Source: Cyanobacterium sp. Dongsha4 (GTDB taxonomy: Bacteria; Cyanobacteriota; Cyanobacteriia; Cyanobacteriales; Cyanobacteriaceae). Taken from it: DNA of 64,000 nucleotides. Location: assembly GCF_036345015.1 (NCBI RefSeq), contig NZ_CP084098.1, forward strand, positions 1,439,326 to 1,503,325, read 5' to 3'. Shown here piece by piece: positions 19,309-28,362 of this stretch. The position numbers and the translations under genes were made by a program. The notes beneath the pieces were generated by a model, which did no database searches, was not told the DNA's origin, and worked only from the letters and a program-made list of their open reading frames with translations. Numbering within the stretch: the first letter of the stretch is position 1; each line of letters begins with the position of its first letter.

Positions 19309-20730
19309 TTAAACCGCCCCAGAATCTTTAGAAAAAATAACAATGATAGTCTTGAATATTAACTTTAAATCATACATTAGACTCCAGTTTTCTTGATAAC
19401 GTAAATCAAGTTTAATCACGTCTTCAAAACTCTTAATTTTCGATCGCCCATTTACTTGCCATTCACCGCTTAACCCCGGACGCACATCCAATCTTTGCCA
19501 ATTGGGAATTTCATACTTTTCTACTTCATCGGGAGTCGGAGGGCGAGTACCAACTAAACTCATTTCTCCTTTTACCACGTTCCAAAACTGAGGGAATTCA
19601 TCTAAACTGGTTTTGCGTAAAAAGCGACCGACACGAGTAATACGAGGATCATTTTCATTTTTGAAGAATGCTCCTTGAGCCTCATTATCAATCTTGTCTT
19701 TTAGAGCTTCTGCATTAGTAACCATAGAGCGAAACTTCCAAATTTTAAATCTCTTACCCATCCAACCGCAACGGGTTTGACTAAATAAAATAGGACCTGG
19801 ACTATCTAACTTAATTGCGATCGCAATAGGAATAAATAAAACCCCAACGAATGTTAAACCGATTAAACCACCAACAATATCCATTAAACGCTTAGTTTTC
19901 GATCGCACCGAAGGATGAGTTAAAGGAGGAGAATCTACTAATCGAGACTCAGAAATAGGTATGGTTGGCTCTGTATGACTAATAATTGGTAACACTTTTT
20001 CCATGCCAATCAGAGAAAACACTTCTGCTACTTGAGGATTAACACTCCATATTTGTAAAGTAATATTTTTTTCCTTGGCAGATTTCATCAAAGCAACTAA
20101 AGAACCAACTCCACTACTATCTATAATTTTAGTTTTGCCAAAATCTAAAATAATTTTTTTAACTCCTACTTTGTCCATCCATTGAGGATATTCTCTTTTA
20201 AATGCGATCGCTTCAACAACAGTTAGTTTATTGGGTATCTGTACTAATAAATTATTCTTAGAGACAACTATCGGCTCAAAATGACAGGAAGCCTTCAACT
20301 GGTTTTGAGCAGAAATATCATTGATAGATTCTTTTAAAGGATTAGAGATGAAACGAATCAAATCCCCTAAACTCCAAGCTACAGGAACATTAATTTTTTC
20401 CATAGCCATAGCTAACTCAATTTGACGCTCATCATGATATTCCCTAAATTTGTGAGAGCGAGGAACTAAAATATAAGGTTTATCATAGGCATCTAACAAA
20501 AAACATTCTTTGCCACAATCACTAATCACTAAACGAGCTTGACTAATTAATTCCTGAAACAGATCTTTTTTGAGCAAACGATAAACCTTTGCACCTTCTG
20601 GCAAAACTGTACAATTACCATATTGAACAACGATTTCCTCTTCAATCATTCCCGACTCCTGTAGAACCCTAATCCAGCACATAAGGCGATTGAAAGGCTG
20701 TTTTTCCGTACCAACAGTCACAAAAATCAT
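19309..20730 (-). CDS. PssE/Alg13-like - STAS - polyprenyl-phosphate sugar transferase fusion
   Basis: A 473-residue three-part protein. Residues 1-~125 resemble the PssE/EpsE/Alg13 group of GT28 C-terminal domains (MIFVTVGTEKQPFNRLM start; LVISDCGKECFLLDAYDKPYILVPR). Residues ~160-255 form a STAS domain with the SpoIIAA-like loop FGKTKIIDSSGVGSLVAL; Ser205 sits where SpoIIAA is phosphorylated. Residues ~275-473 are a bacterial sugar transferase (Pfam 02397 type): one membrane helix, FKIWKFRSM, and the catalytic Asp-Glu pair at 377-378 (KTSLDEFPQFWNV), ending in VRPGLSGEWQVNGRS. It probably starts an exopolysaccharide repeat unit at the inner membrane, with activity tuned through the STAS domain. 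Confidence 0.85.
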   Translation of the reverse strand: MIFVTVGTEKQPFNRLMCWIRVLQESGMIEEEIVVQYGNCTVLPEGAKVYRLLKKDLFQELISQARLVISDCGKECFLLDAYDKPYILVPRSHKFREYHDERQIELAMAMEKINVPVAWSLGDLIRFISNPLKESINDISAQNQLKASCHFEPIVVSKNNLLVQIPNKLTVVEAIAFKREYPQWMDKVGVKKIILDFGKTKIIDSSGVGSLVALMKSAKEKNITLQIWSVNPQVAEVFSLIGMEKVLPIISHTEPTIPISESRLVDSPPLTHPSVRSKTKRLMDIVGGLIGLTFVGVLFIPIAIAIKLDSPGPILFSQTRCGWMGKRFKIWKFRSMVTNAEALKDKIDNEAQGAFFKNENDPRITRVGRFLRKTSLDEFPQFWNVVKGEMSLVGTRPPTPDEVEKYEIPNWQRLDVRPGLSGEWQVNGRSKIKSFEDVIKLDLRYQENWSLMYDLKLIFKTIIVIFSKDSGAV

Positions 20731-20902
20731 CTATTTTTCACAGGAATAACTATAATGAACTGTATTAATTCCCTTTATTTTATAATAAGCTAATTCACCG
20801 AAAAAGTTTAGAAGTCTCAATTATTTCAGCAAATTTAACAATTTTTATCTTGTAAAATCAGAATTTTATTGTTATAATGATAAAAGTGTTAAATAAAAAC
20901 CT

Positions 20903-20973
20903 GCGGGTGTAGTTTAGTGGTAAAACCTTAGCCTTCCAAGCTAATGATAGGGGTTCGATTCCCCTCACCCGCT
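20903..20973 (+). tRNA. tRNA-Gly (anticodon UCC)
   Basis: A 71-base cloverleaf: acceptor gcgggtg/cacccgc, D arm gttt/aaac around agtggta, anticodon stem ttagc/gctaa with loop cttccaa (anticodon TCC), T stem aggg g/ccccT with loop ttcgatt, discriminator T. No encoded CCA. It stands alone between the STAS-sugar transferase and the phosphatase genes. Confidence 0.97.
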
Positions 20974-21226
20974 TATTAGTTTCTAAAATTCTATAAGTAT
21001 CCCATTAATTGGAATCTACAAGATTATTGTTTTTTCTAGCTTATCTTGTGAGAATTGACTATTTATGATGAAGAATTGATTTATTTTCTATACTTTTAGC
21101 AATTAGAGTTATGATCAATAAATAAGATTATTGCACAGGAGTGAATATTATAAATTTGCTTGAAAAGACAAATTATTTATTCCGAAGTGTCAACGGTAAA
21201 AATACCCTAATTTTCTGAATGAGATA

Positions 21227-23113
21227 ATGACTAATAGGATTACACAAATTCGATGCGTTAACAAAAGATGTAAGAATCTAAATTCTCTTGAAGATACTTT
21301 TTGTCATAAGTGTGAAACCCCATTAGTTAAACGTTACTTAAAAATTGCGGGAAAGTTAAGCCGAGAATATAAAATAGGTGATTCGATCAGCGATCGCTTC
21401 TTAGTGTGTTATTCTGATATTGTCTTAGATACAAAACCCTATCTACTGCCTTATTCTCCTGAAAATCTCCCCCCAGAAGTTATACCTTATCTCAAATTAT
21501 TTTCTCATCGTCTTCATTTGCCACAAATTTACGGCTTTATCAATCAAGAAAATCAGGGATGGTTATTAGAGTATAATAATATACCCTTAGATAGTCGGGG
21601 TAAATTGATTTATCCTCAATTATTTCCTTTGCTAGAAAAAAGTATTTGTCATGCCTCTCCTTTACGGCAAATTAACTGGTTATGGCAAATGATACAGTTA
21701 TGGAAACCTTTAGCCAAACAAAAAGTTTTATCTAGTTTTTTTGATAGTAATAACCTGAGAGTTAATGGAGCAATTATTAAGGTTATTGATTTAAAATGTG
21801 ATGAAGAATTAACACCTAATTTAAAAAACTTAGCAGACTTATGGCAGAGTTGGTTAAAAGATTTTGATCCTTTAATTAAAAACTTAATCGAAAAAATTAT
21901 TTTATCTATTCAACAAAATCTAATTACAGATATTGATAAACTATTAGCAATATTAGATCAAATTATTTATCTATTAGGAAATAACTATTATCGTCGCAAA
22001 TTTAGCTTAATTACTGCAACTGATGCAGGAAAAAAACGAGGTAATAATGAAGATTCTTGTTATCCCAATGTTGATGAGTTTAAAGAAACCTTAGGCGGAA
22101 TCGATACTTTGATTATGGTTTGTGATGGCTTGGGAGGACAAAAATCAGGAGAAGTTGCATCAAATTTAGCTATCAATATTATCAAAGAAGAATTAAATAA
22201 TAGCTATCAAAAAACTCTTAGAGAAACTTTAAATAATAAAAACTGGATTCCCTTAATTGATGCGGTTAAAATTCACAATGCAATTTCTAAAGCTAATGAC
22301 AGAATTACTCATATTAATAATCAGGAAAAACGACAGGATCGTGACAGGATGGGGACAACTGTAGTCACATCAATGGCGATCGCACATGAAATATATTTTG
22401 CCAATGTAGGAGATTCTCGTATTTATTGGATTACAAAAGATGGTTGCCATCAAGTTACCGTAGATGACGACTTAGCCACCAAAGAAGTAAGAATGGGATG
22501 CGGTTTATATCGTCTAGTTTCTGCAAATCCTCGTACTGGTGCATTATTACAAGCATTGGGTATGGAATCATCAAAAAAACTCAAAGTACATATTAGACGA
22601 TTTATCACTGATGAAGACAGTATTTTTTTACTATGTTCCGATGGTTTATCCGATTATGATCGAGTGGAGCAGTATTGGCAATCAGAAATTTTACCTATTC
22701 TCACGGAGGATGTTAGTCTTAAAACAGCTTGTGAAAAATTACTTCATATCGGTTTAAAGAAAAATGGCCATGATAATATTACCGTTGCCTTACTTCAGTG
22801 CCAAATAGAATCAAAACAACCAGACAAAAAAGAGGGAGAATTATCTTGGCAATATTTAGGGGAAATTATCCCTGATTTACCTCAGCCAAAAATAAGTAAT
22901 TCCTTTGTAAAAAAAATTACAAATAAGCCTTTATTCTCTCCAAAAAACATCATTATCACTGCAATAATTATAGTTTGTTTTGGTGCTGTAACTTGGTTTA
23001 TTTTTCAAAACAAATCTTCTCAAAATAAATCGATAAAAATACTACCTATCAGAACTTTTAGTTTAATATTATCAAATCGACATCAAATTAATCATGACAT
23101 TAATATTATCTAA
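21227..23113 (+). CDS. PP2C-family protein phosphatase with zinc ribbon and C-terminal membrane anchor
   Basis: The 628 residues run: zinc ribbon (Cys10, Cys15, Cys26, Cys29), a ~210-residue region that looks like a decayed protein kinase fold (LPQIYGFINQENQGWLLEYN, then NNLRVNGAIIKVIDL), a PP2C catalytic domain (~260-510) and one membrane helix near 575-595. PP2C metal and phosphate residues are intact: ATDAGKKRGNNED, LIMVCDGLGGQKSGE, GTTVVTSMA, ANVGDSRIYW, LLCSDGLSDY and HDNITVALL. It should be a metal-dependent Ser/Thr phosphatase at the membrane, probably reversing an Hanks-type kinase. The kinase-like part lacks recognisable catalytic motifs and may only bind partners. Confidence 0.88.
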   Translation: MTNRITQIRCVNKRCKNLNSLEDTFCHKCETPLVKRYLKIAGKLSREYKIGDSISDRFLVCYSDIVLDTKPYLLPYSPENLPPEVIPYLKLFSHRLHLPQIYGFINQENQGWLLEYNNIPLDSRGKLIYPQLFPLLEKSICHASPLRQINWLWQMIQLWKPLAKQKVLSSFFDSNNLRVNGAIIKVIDLKCDEELTPNLKNLADLWQSWLKDFDPLIKNLIEKIILSIQQNLITDIDKLLAILDQIIYLLGNNYYRRKFSLITATDAGKKRGNNEDSCYPNVDEFKETLGGIDTLIMVCDGLGGQKSGEVASNLAINIIKEELNNSYQKTLRETLNNKNWIPLIDAVKIHNAISKANDRITHINNQEKRQDRDRMGTTVVTSMAIAHEIYFANVGDSRIYWITKDGCHQVTVDDDLATKEVRMGCGLYRLVSANPRTGALLQALGMESSKKLKVHIRRFITDEDSIFLLCSDGLSDYDRVEQYWQSEILPILTEDVSLKTACEKLLHIGLKKNGHDNITVALLQCQIESKQPDKKEGELSWQYLGEIIPDLPQPKISNSFVKKITNKPLFSPKNIIITAIIIVCFGAVTWFIFQNKSSQNKSIKILPIRTFSLILSNRHQINHDINII

Positions 23114-23174
23114 AATCTCTTTTTCGAGCTACTGAAAGTAAGGTTATAAAAGCGTCAATAATAGTCAATAATAA

Positions 23175-23618
23175 TCAAACAATAAAATTATTGCCCTCTC
23201 CCAAATCAGCCTGACGACTACGGGCATCATAATATAAATCTGCCAAGGAAATCTCGAAAACCGCCTCTTTTAACTTGCGATTTAAACGCTTCCATAAAGT
23301 AACTGTTACCCAGTCTTCTGGTGAATCGGCTATGTTATCTACATTTGGTAAAGGCTCTATCTTATCACCCACTGCTGTCAAAATTTCCCCCAAAGAAATC
23401 TTTTCAGGAGAAATTGCTAGTTGATAACCCCCTTGTGAACCTCTAATGGATTTTATTAAACCAGCACGACGTATTTGAATTAATATTTTCTCTAAATAAG
23501 GTGCAGGTATATTTTGACGATTAGCAATTTTGCTAACAGATATTGGTTGATTGAGAGGACTCAGGCTTAAATCTAATAGTGCTTTCACTGCATAGTGTCC
23601 CTTTGTGGTTAATTTCAT
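23175..23618 (-). CDS. Rrf2-family transcriptional regulator (no cysteines)
   Basis: A 147-residue winged-helix protein: MKLTTKGHYAVKALLDL, SVSKIANRQNIPAPYLEKILIQIRRAGLIKSIRGSQGGYQLA is the classic Rrf2 DNA-binding domain. Family members such as IscR and NsrR bind an Fe-S cluster through three cysteines placed after the wing; here the whole protein has no cysteine, so it cannot hold a cluster that way. It resembles the cyanobacterial Slr0846 group. Its target genes are not evident; it is transcribed away from the GH10-like gene only in order, with both on the minus strand and 85 bases between. Confidence 0.85.
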   Translation of the reverse strand: MKLTTKGHYAVKALLDLSLSPLNQPISVSKIANRQNIPAPYLEKILIQIRRAGLIKSIRGSQGGYQLAISPEKISLGEILTAVGDKIEPLPNVDNIADSPEDWVTVTLWKRLNRKLKEAVFEISLADLYYDARSRQADLGEGNNFIV

Positions 23619-23703
23619 AAGTTAAGCTAAGGGTTACTGAAAAAGTGTTTAGGATAGGAAAAGAGAAAAGATAAGCATTTAACAGTTAGTAAAAAAAGAA
23701 AGT

Positions 23704-25146
23704 TTAAAAATTACAACTTTGTCTTTCTCTGGTGTGTTCAGGTTCTAACCATGAGTAAGCGAAGTGACTAACAGATTGTACTCCTTTTACTGAGTTTCTA
23801 ATGCCTTCCATTTGAGATTCTAAAGAGGGGCGTTTGCCATCGTTTCTCCCCCAAAATCCTGCTAATACGGGTTTTACATTGCTATCTTGTGCTGAGGCTT
23901 GAGTTACCCTTTTTACTTGATCAACGATACATTTGGGACTACCACATAGAGCATAAGACATGGGATGCCATTCTATACGAGGAGAAAAACTATCCCAAGG
24001 TTGTAAACGAGAGTCAAAACCAATTTCTCCTACCACTTGATTACCGTCTGGAAAAAATACTGCTCCTGCGGGTATTCCTCTTTGTTGAACTTGGCTTGAG
24101 ACAAAGTCGAGAAAATCAATGACTCCTTGGGCGGCATGGGCAACAGTAAAGTACCAAATTTCAATCTGTAAGTTACTTAAATTGTTGGGGGCGTTAGGAT
24201 TTCTCCCTTGCCAAAGGGGAGTTTTTTCATCTGGGTATAGTCTTTTCATTTCTTCTATGTCATTACCATTGATTGAGCCTTTAGTAATGTATCTTTCTAA
24301 TAACCATCTTCCTTGTTTATTTGTTGCCCTATTTAATAAGGTTTCTTTGGAGGCAGAGCTATAAATCCATAAATCTTTAACTTTGCCCACCACCGATTCA
24401 TTGCCACTACCACGAGGATAACGAATATAGTCGAATAACACCCCATCAGGGCGACGTTGCAATATAGCTTGTAACATTTGGCTATAGTCTTGTCTTGCTT
24501 GACGATTATAGGGATCTACAAAAGCCTGTGATTGATCATGAACAAAGTCTATGCTATTTTCTCCTTTACCATTACGAGCTAATACAGAGGTGCGATCGCT
24601 TCTTTGAGCATAAACATAACCAAAATTGAGACTAAATAACCAAGCATAAATTTTTAAGCCTCTTTGTCTAGCTTTTTCTAAAGTTTCCGCATATAAATCT
24701 CTATTTTCGTACCCCGGAGCGTCTAAAACACTATCCCATGCTGTGAAATTTCCATTTTTAGGTAGTAATACTCTACCATCAAAAAATACTTCTAAATAAA
24801 CGGTATTATAACCTAAATTAACAATTTGATCTAAAACGCGATCGATTGAACCAGCTTTTGCATCGCAGGGGTAAAGTCTTAACCAGATGGCTTGTTCTTT
24901 TAGCCAATGATTACGACGACAATTATTTAGTTGTTGGCTATGTTGTTGAATAATCTGTTGGTATTCTCTTTGGGCATTATTGTCTCCAGAAATTGCTTTT
25001 TCCCTTAAGTTATTTTTGATGTTGATGGAGTTTTGATCTAATTGACAATAAGTATTAGTAACTCCATAGCTAGGTAACTGAAATAAGGTTTGACTAATAA
25101 GGGAAATGAAACTGAGACTAATATTTAACCAAGAGAGTTTGCGCAT
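23704..25146 (-). CDS. Secreted GH10-like (GHL10) glycosylhydrolase-family protein
   Basis: A 480-residue exported protein. Residues 1-~29 form a signal peptide (MRKLSWLNIS, hydrophobic core, PSYG). From ~85 it matches the GHL10 barrel family: AIWLRLYPCDAKAGSIDRVLDQIVNLGYNTVYLEVFFDGR, ILQRRPDGVLFDYIRYPRGSG and PVLAGFWGRNDGKRPSLE. Substrates of this family are unsure, with cell-envelope glycans suspected. No partner is evident in the neighbourhood. Confidence 0.8.
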   Translation of the reverse strand: MRKLSWLNISLSFISLISQTLFQLPSYGVTNTYCQLDQNSINIKNNLREKAISGDNNAQREYQQIIQQHSQQLNNCRRNHWLKEQAIWLRLYPCDAKAGSIDRVLDQIVNLGYNTVYLEVFFDGRVLLPKNGNFTAWDSVLDAPGYENRDLYAETLEKARQRGLKIYAWLFSLNFGYVYAQRSDRTSVLARNGKGENSIDFVHDQSQAFVDPYNRQARQDYSQMLQAILQRRPDGVLFDYIRYPRGSGNESVVGKVKDLWIYSSASKETLLNRATNKQGRWLLERYITKGSINGNDIEEMKRLYPDEKTPLWQGRNPNAPNNLSNLQIEIWYFTVAHAAQGVIDFLDFVSSQVQQRGIPAGAVFFPDGNQVVGEIGFDSRLQPWDSFSPRIEWHPMSYALCGSPKCIVDQVKRVTQASAQDSNVKPVLAGFWGRNDGKRPSLESQMEGIRNSVKGVQSVSHFAYSWLEPEHTRERQSCNF

Positions 25147-25269
25147 TTGTTTCCGAAGGAATAGAAGGAATTAAAAATTAATAGATGTAATTATACTTTT
25201 ATGAGTAAATGTTAATAACTAGGAACTAATTTAACAAAATATATTATTAATTGGATTATCTCAAAGGAG

Positions 25270-26919
25270 TTAAGTATTGAATATTATTTTAGACGGCTTG
25301 TCTTTCCCTGAAAATATATTTACTGTTAATGGAGTAGTTTCTAAATTTAGGAATGAATGATTATAGTTTTTCTTATCTCCTGTATTTACCAAATAAGCAG
25401 GAAAATTAGTTGTGCTAATACTTAGACGCAGAGCTGTATTTTTTTCTAATTTTATACAAGTTGGCTGTAATTTAAACTTAATCGGTTGCTCACAATTGTT
25501 TTGAATAATTCTAATATGCCCTTGGGTAAAATTATAAACTTTACCATCAGGAAATACCTGAGATAAAATTGCTGATAAGTCAAAACTGTCTTTATCACTT
25601 TGAGCAAAAATTTCTAATTCTATATCTCCAATAATTTCAAAATCTTCAGTTAAAAAGTTAGAGGTATAGGTAACAATATCACTGCGATTATCTAATTCAG
25701 ATCTGTTAAAAACACCACTTGGTACAAAACTATGACCTCCTAAACTTGGAACATTTCGCCAAAAATCTTGCACAATTATATCTTGTTGAAAGTGATGAGT
25801 TTCTTGGTTATTTGCTAATAATAAACCATCATTATCTTTGATATTAGCTAATCCTGTACTTTTTAAATATAAATACTTATTTTTTCTACTGTTTAAATTA
25901 TCTTTAGTTATCCATTTATTGCTACCCATTTGAAATAAAGTAATATTTTCTTTTGGTAAATAATTATTTTCAATACCTTTTAAATATTTGTCAAACCAAG
26001 CTATTTGCATTTGATCAATATTAGAATTAGCAGAGTTAGAAAATGAGCGAGAACCAAGGGTATTTCCCCAAGGAATATGACCCCAAACACCAACTATTAA
26101 GCACTGTTGAAATTTACTTTTAGTTTTCATTTCTTGATATAAATTCAGTGTACCTCGCAAATAAGCGTCAAACCAACCACCAATATGAAGCATGGGTAAA
26201 TCTATATATTGAAAATAAGTTTTGGGGGAGAGTTTTTGCCAATATTCGTTATTTTCTGTATTACTTAACCATTGATAATAAAAATTACTGGGACAATATT
26301 TTCTTAAGGCTTCATCAACGGTAATAGGTATATCATAAATAGGTAGATTCCGACTGGCTAAATAAAGGGTTTTATAAGCATATAAATCTCTTTTTAAACG
26401 GGCAGTTTCTGCGGCTAATTGAATCGCCCATGCTAAGTTTAATTGATAACAAAAAGCTCCATTTTCATAAGCCCAATCGGTGTATAAATCATAGCCAATC
26501 ATTGCTGGGCAAATGGTTTTTAAGGCAGGATGTTGACTAATTGCCGCATACAATTGTGTCATTCCCTGATAGGAAAAACCGTACATTCCCACATTGCCAT
26601 TGCTACCCTCTAAGTTTGCTATCCAGTCAAGGGTATCGTAACCATCTTCAATTTCCGATTCAAATAACCTAAATTCTCCTTCAGAATCTCCTCTTCCTCT
26701 TATGTCTTGAATCACAACTATATAACCATGATTTGCATACCAACGAGGATGGGCATAAACTACAGTAGATGCGATCGCACGTCCGTAGGGTTGACGCATT
26801 AGTAAAACGGGCAATTTTTCTGAGGTATTGGGGCGATAAATGTCAGATACTAATTTAATGCCATTACGAGTGGAAAATGATTGAGTTGTTTTGATAATGG
26901 ACATTGTTTTTTCTACCAA
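25270..26919 (-). CDS. CocE/NonD-family alpha/beta hydrolase
   Basis: 549 residues with the CocE / X-Pro dipeptidyl peptidase plan: an alpha/beta hydrolase domain, a helical cap and a C-terminal jelly-roll. The nucleophile elbow is VGMYGFSYQGMTQLYA (G-x-S-Y-x-G, Ser ~120); QDIRGRGDSEGEF is the conserved stretch before it, and LPMLHIGGWFDAYLRG carries the acid. The C-terminal half ends in FPAYLVNTGDKKNYNHSFLN. It hydrolyses esters or acyl-peptides of unknown identity. No signal peptide is seen, so it is probably cytosolic. Confidence 0.85.
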   Translation of the reverse strand: MVEKTMSIIKTTQSFSTRNGIKLVSDIYRPNTSEKLPVLLMRQPYGRAIASTVVYAHPRWYANHGYIVVIQDIRGRGDSEGEFRLFESEIEDGYDTLDWIANLEGSNGNVGMYGFSYQGMTQLYAAISQHPALKTICPAMIGYDLYTDWAYENGAFCYQLNLAWAIQLAAETARLKRDLYAYKTLYLASRNLPIYDIPITVDEALRKYCPSNFYYQWLSNTENNEYWQKLSPKTYFQYIDLPMLHIGGWFDAYLRGTLNLYQEMKTKSKFQQCLIVGVWGHIPWGNTLGSRSFSNSANSNIDQMQIAWFDKYLKGIENNYLPKENITLFQMGSNKWITKDNLNSRKNKYLYLKSTGLANIKDNDGLLLANNQETHHFQQDIIVQDFWRNVPSLGGHSFVPSGVFNRSELDNRSDIVTYTSNFLTEDFEIIGDIELEIFAQSDKDSFDLSAILSQVFPDGKVYNFTQGHIRIIQNNCEQPIKFKLQPTCIKLEKNTALRLSISTTNFPAYLVNTGDKKNYNHSFLNLETTPLTVNIFSGKDKPSKIIFNT

Positions 26920-27076
26920 GCTAGTTTTTATTTCAAAGAGTAAGAATTTGGAAAATACTGAAATTTGAAAACTTTACCCTTCCTAAAATATTATGAATCA
27001 AATAGAATTGCGATATTATTCATGGGCAATATTTTTTTGCTAAGATCAAGGGTTAATAATCAATTTCAAAAAGAAT

Positions 27077-27091
27077 AAATAATCATTGTTA
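27077..27091. promoter_or_regulatory. Possible Zur-type operator at the cobW start codon
   Basis: aaataatcattgtta agrees with the cyanobacterial Zur consensus TGATAATNATTATCA at 11 of 15 positions and overlaps the first base of the ATG of the CobW-type gene. Zinc-responsive control would suit a His-rich COG0523 GTPase. The match is imperfect and AT-rich sequence gives such matches by chance. Confidence 0.25.
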
Positions 27092-28179
27092 TGACCACTG
27101 TAGAATCAGTAACAAATTCAGATCATGGTATGGATGCTCCTAAACATGGTTTACCCGTGACTATCATTACAGGATTTTTAGGTAGCGGCAAAACAACTTT
27201 ACTTAACCACATTTTACAGAATCAACAAGGTGTTAAAACCGCAGTTTTAGTTAATGAATTTGGTGAAATTGGTATTGATAATGATTTAATTATTGCCAGT
27301 GATGACTCTATGGTAGAGTTGAGCAATGGTTGTATTTGTTGTACTATTAACACCGATTTAATTGATGCAGTTTATCGGGTATTAGAAAGAGAAGAAAAAA
27401 TAGATTATTTAGTCGTAGAAACTACTGGTGTAGCTGATCCTTTACCTGTAGCTTTAACTTTTTTGGGGACAGAATTAAGAGACATGACAAGGTTAGATTC
27501 TATTGTCACAGTGGTGGATAGTGAGAATTTTAGCCTTGATTTATTCAACAGTGAAGCGGCGTATAATCAAATTGCCTATGGTGATATTATTTTGCTCAAC
27601 AAAACTGATTTAGTTGATTCTGCCGATGTTGATTTATTAGAAGTAAGACTTAGAGACATTAAAAAAGATGCGAGGATTTTACGTACAGCTAAATCTCAAG
27701 TGCCTTTACCTTTAATTCTTAGTGTGGGTTTATTTGAGTCTGATAAATACTATAATTCTGACAATAGCAGTCATGACCATGAACATGATCACCATCACCA
27801 CGATCATGACCATCACCATCATGAGGAACATAATCACCATCACCACGATCACGATCATGACCATCATCATCATTCTGATCACTTAGAAAATGATGGTTTT
27901 GTTTCCGTATCTTTTGTTAGTGATAAGCCTTTTTATATCCGTAAATTACAAGATTTTCTTGATAATAAGTTACCTGCTAACGTTTTTCGAGCAAAAGGTG
28001 TATTATGGTTCAAAGAAAGTCCCGATCGCCACATTTTTCATTTAAGTGGTAAGCGTTTCACCATTGAAGATGATGTCTGGAAACCCAATCAAACCAAACA
28101 AAATAAATTAGTTTTTATTGGACAAGATATAGATTGCGATCGCATCTTAACTCAATTACAGCAATGTGTGGTTGATTAA
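27091..28179 (+). CDS. CobW/COG0523 GTPase, metal chaperone type, with His-rich loop
   Basis: A 362-residue G3E GTPase. Walker A is GFLGSGKTTLLNHIL (28-42), the metal-binding GCICC lies at 80-84, Walker B is YLVVETTGVADPLPV, and NKTD at 170-173 gives guanine specificity. The C-terminal CobW_C domain begins after ~266 (FVSVSFVSDKPFYIRKLQDF). Between them, residues ~228-264 are almost only His and Asp, a metal store or sensor. COG0523 proteins with GCxCC deliver zinc, or in some pathways cobalt, to client enzymes. No cobalamin genes are near, so a zinc role is more likely; that is inference. Confidence 0.88.
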   Translation: MTTVESVTNSDHGMDAPKHGLPVTIITGFLGSGKTTLLNHILQNQQGVKTAVLVNEFGEIGIDNDLIIASDDSMVELSNGCICCTINTDLIDAVYRVLEREEKIDYLVVETTGVADPLPVALTFLGTELRDMTRLDSIVTVVDSENFSLDLFNSEAAYNQIAYGDIILLNKTDLVDSADVDLLEVRLRDIKKDARILRTAKSQVPLPLILSVGLFESDKYYNSDNSSHDHEHDHHHHDHDHHHHEEHNHHHHDHDHDHHHHSDHLENDGFVSVSFVSDKPFYIRKLQDFLDNKLPANVFRAKGVLWFKESPDRHIFHLSGKRFTIEDDVWKPNQTKQNKLVFIGQDIDCDRILTQLQQCVVD

Positions 28180-28362
28180 TTTGAACTTCAGTTGTTAATT
28201 ATCAACTATTTACCTTTCTTTGCCCTTTGCCCCTTCCTTGTCTCTTGCCTTTTTTCCTTCACTCATCGATGAAAATTTATCCCGAACTCAAGTTATCTAT
28301 ATATGTCGAACTGAGTTAATATAACCTAATAAAAGAAAATATTTGTGTGAGGATGTTTTAAA

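Noticed and set aside
27779-27880. Tandem catcac/gatcat array that could be taken for a CRISPR-like or satellite repeat
   Set aside because: It codes for the His/Asp-rich loop of the CobW protein and has no repeat-spacer structure.
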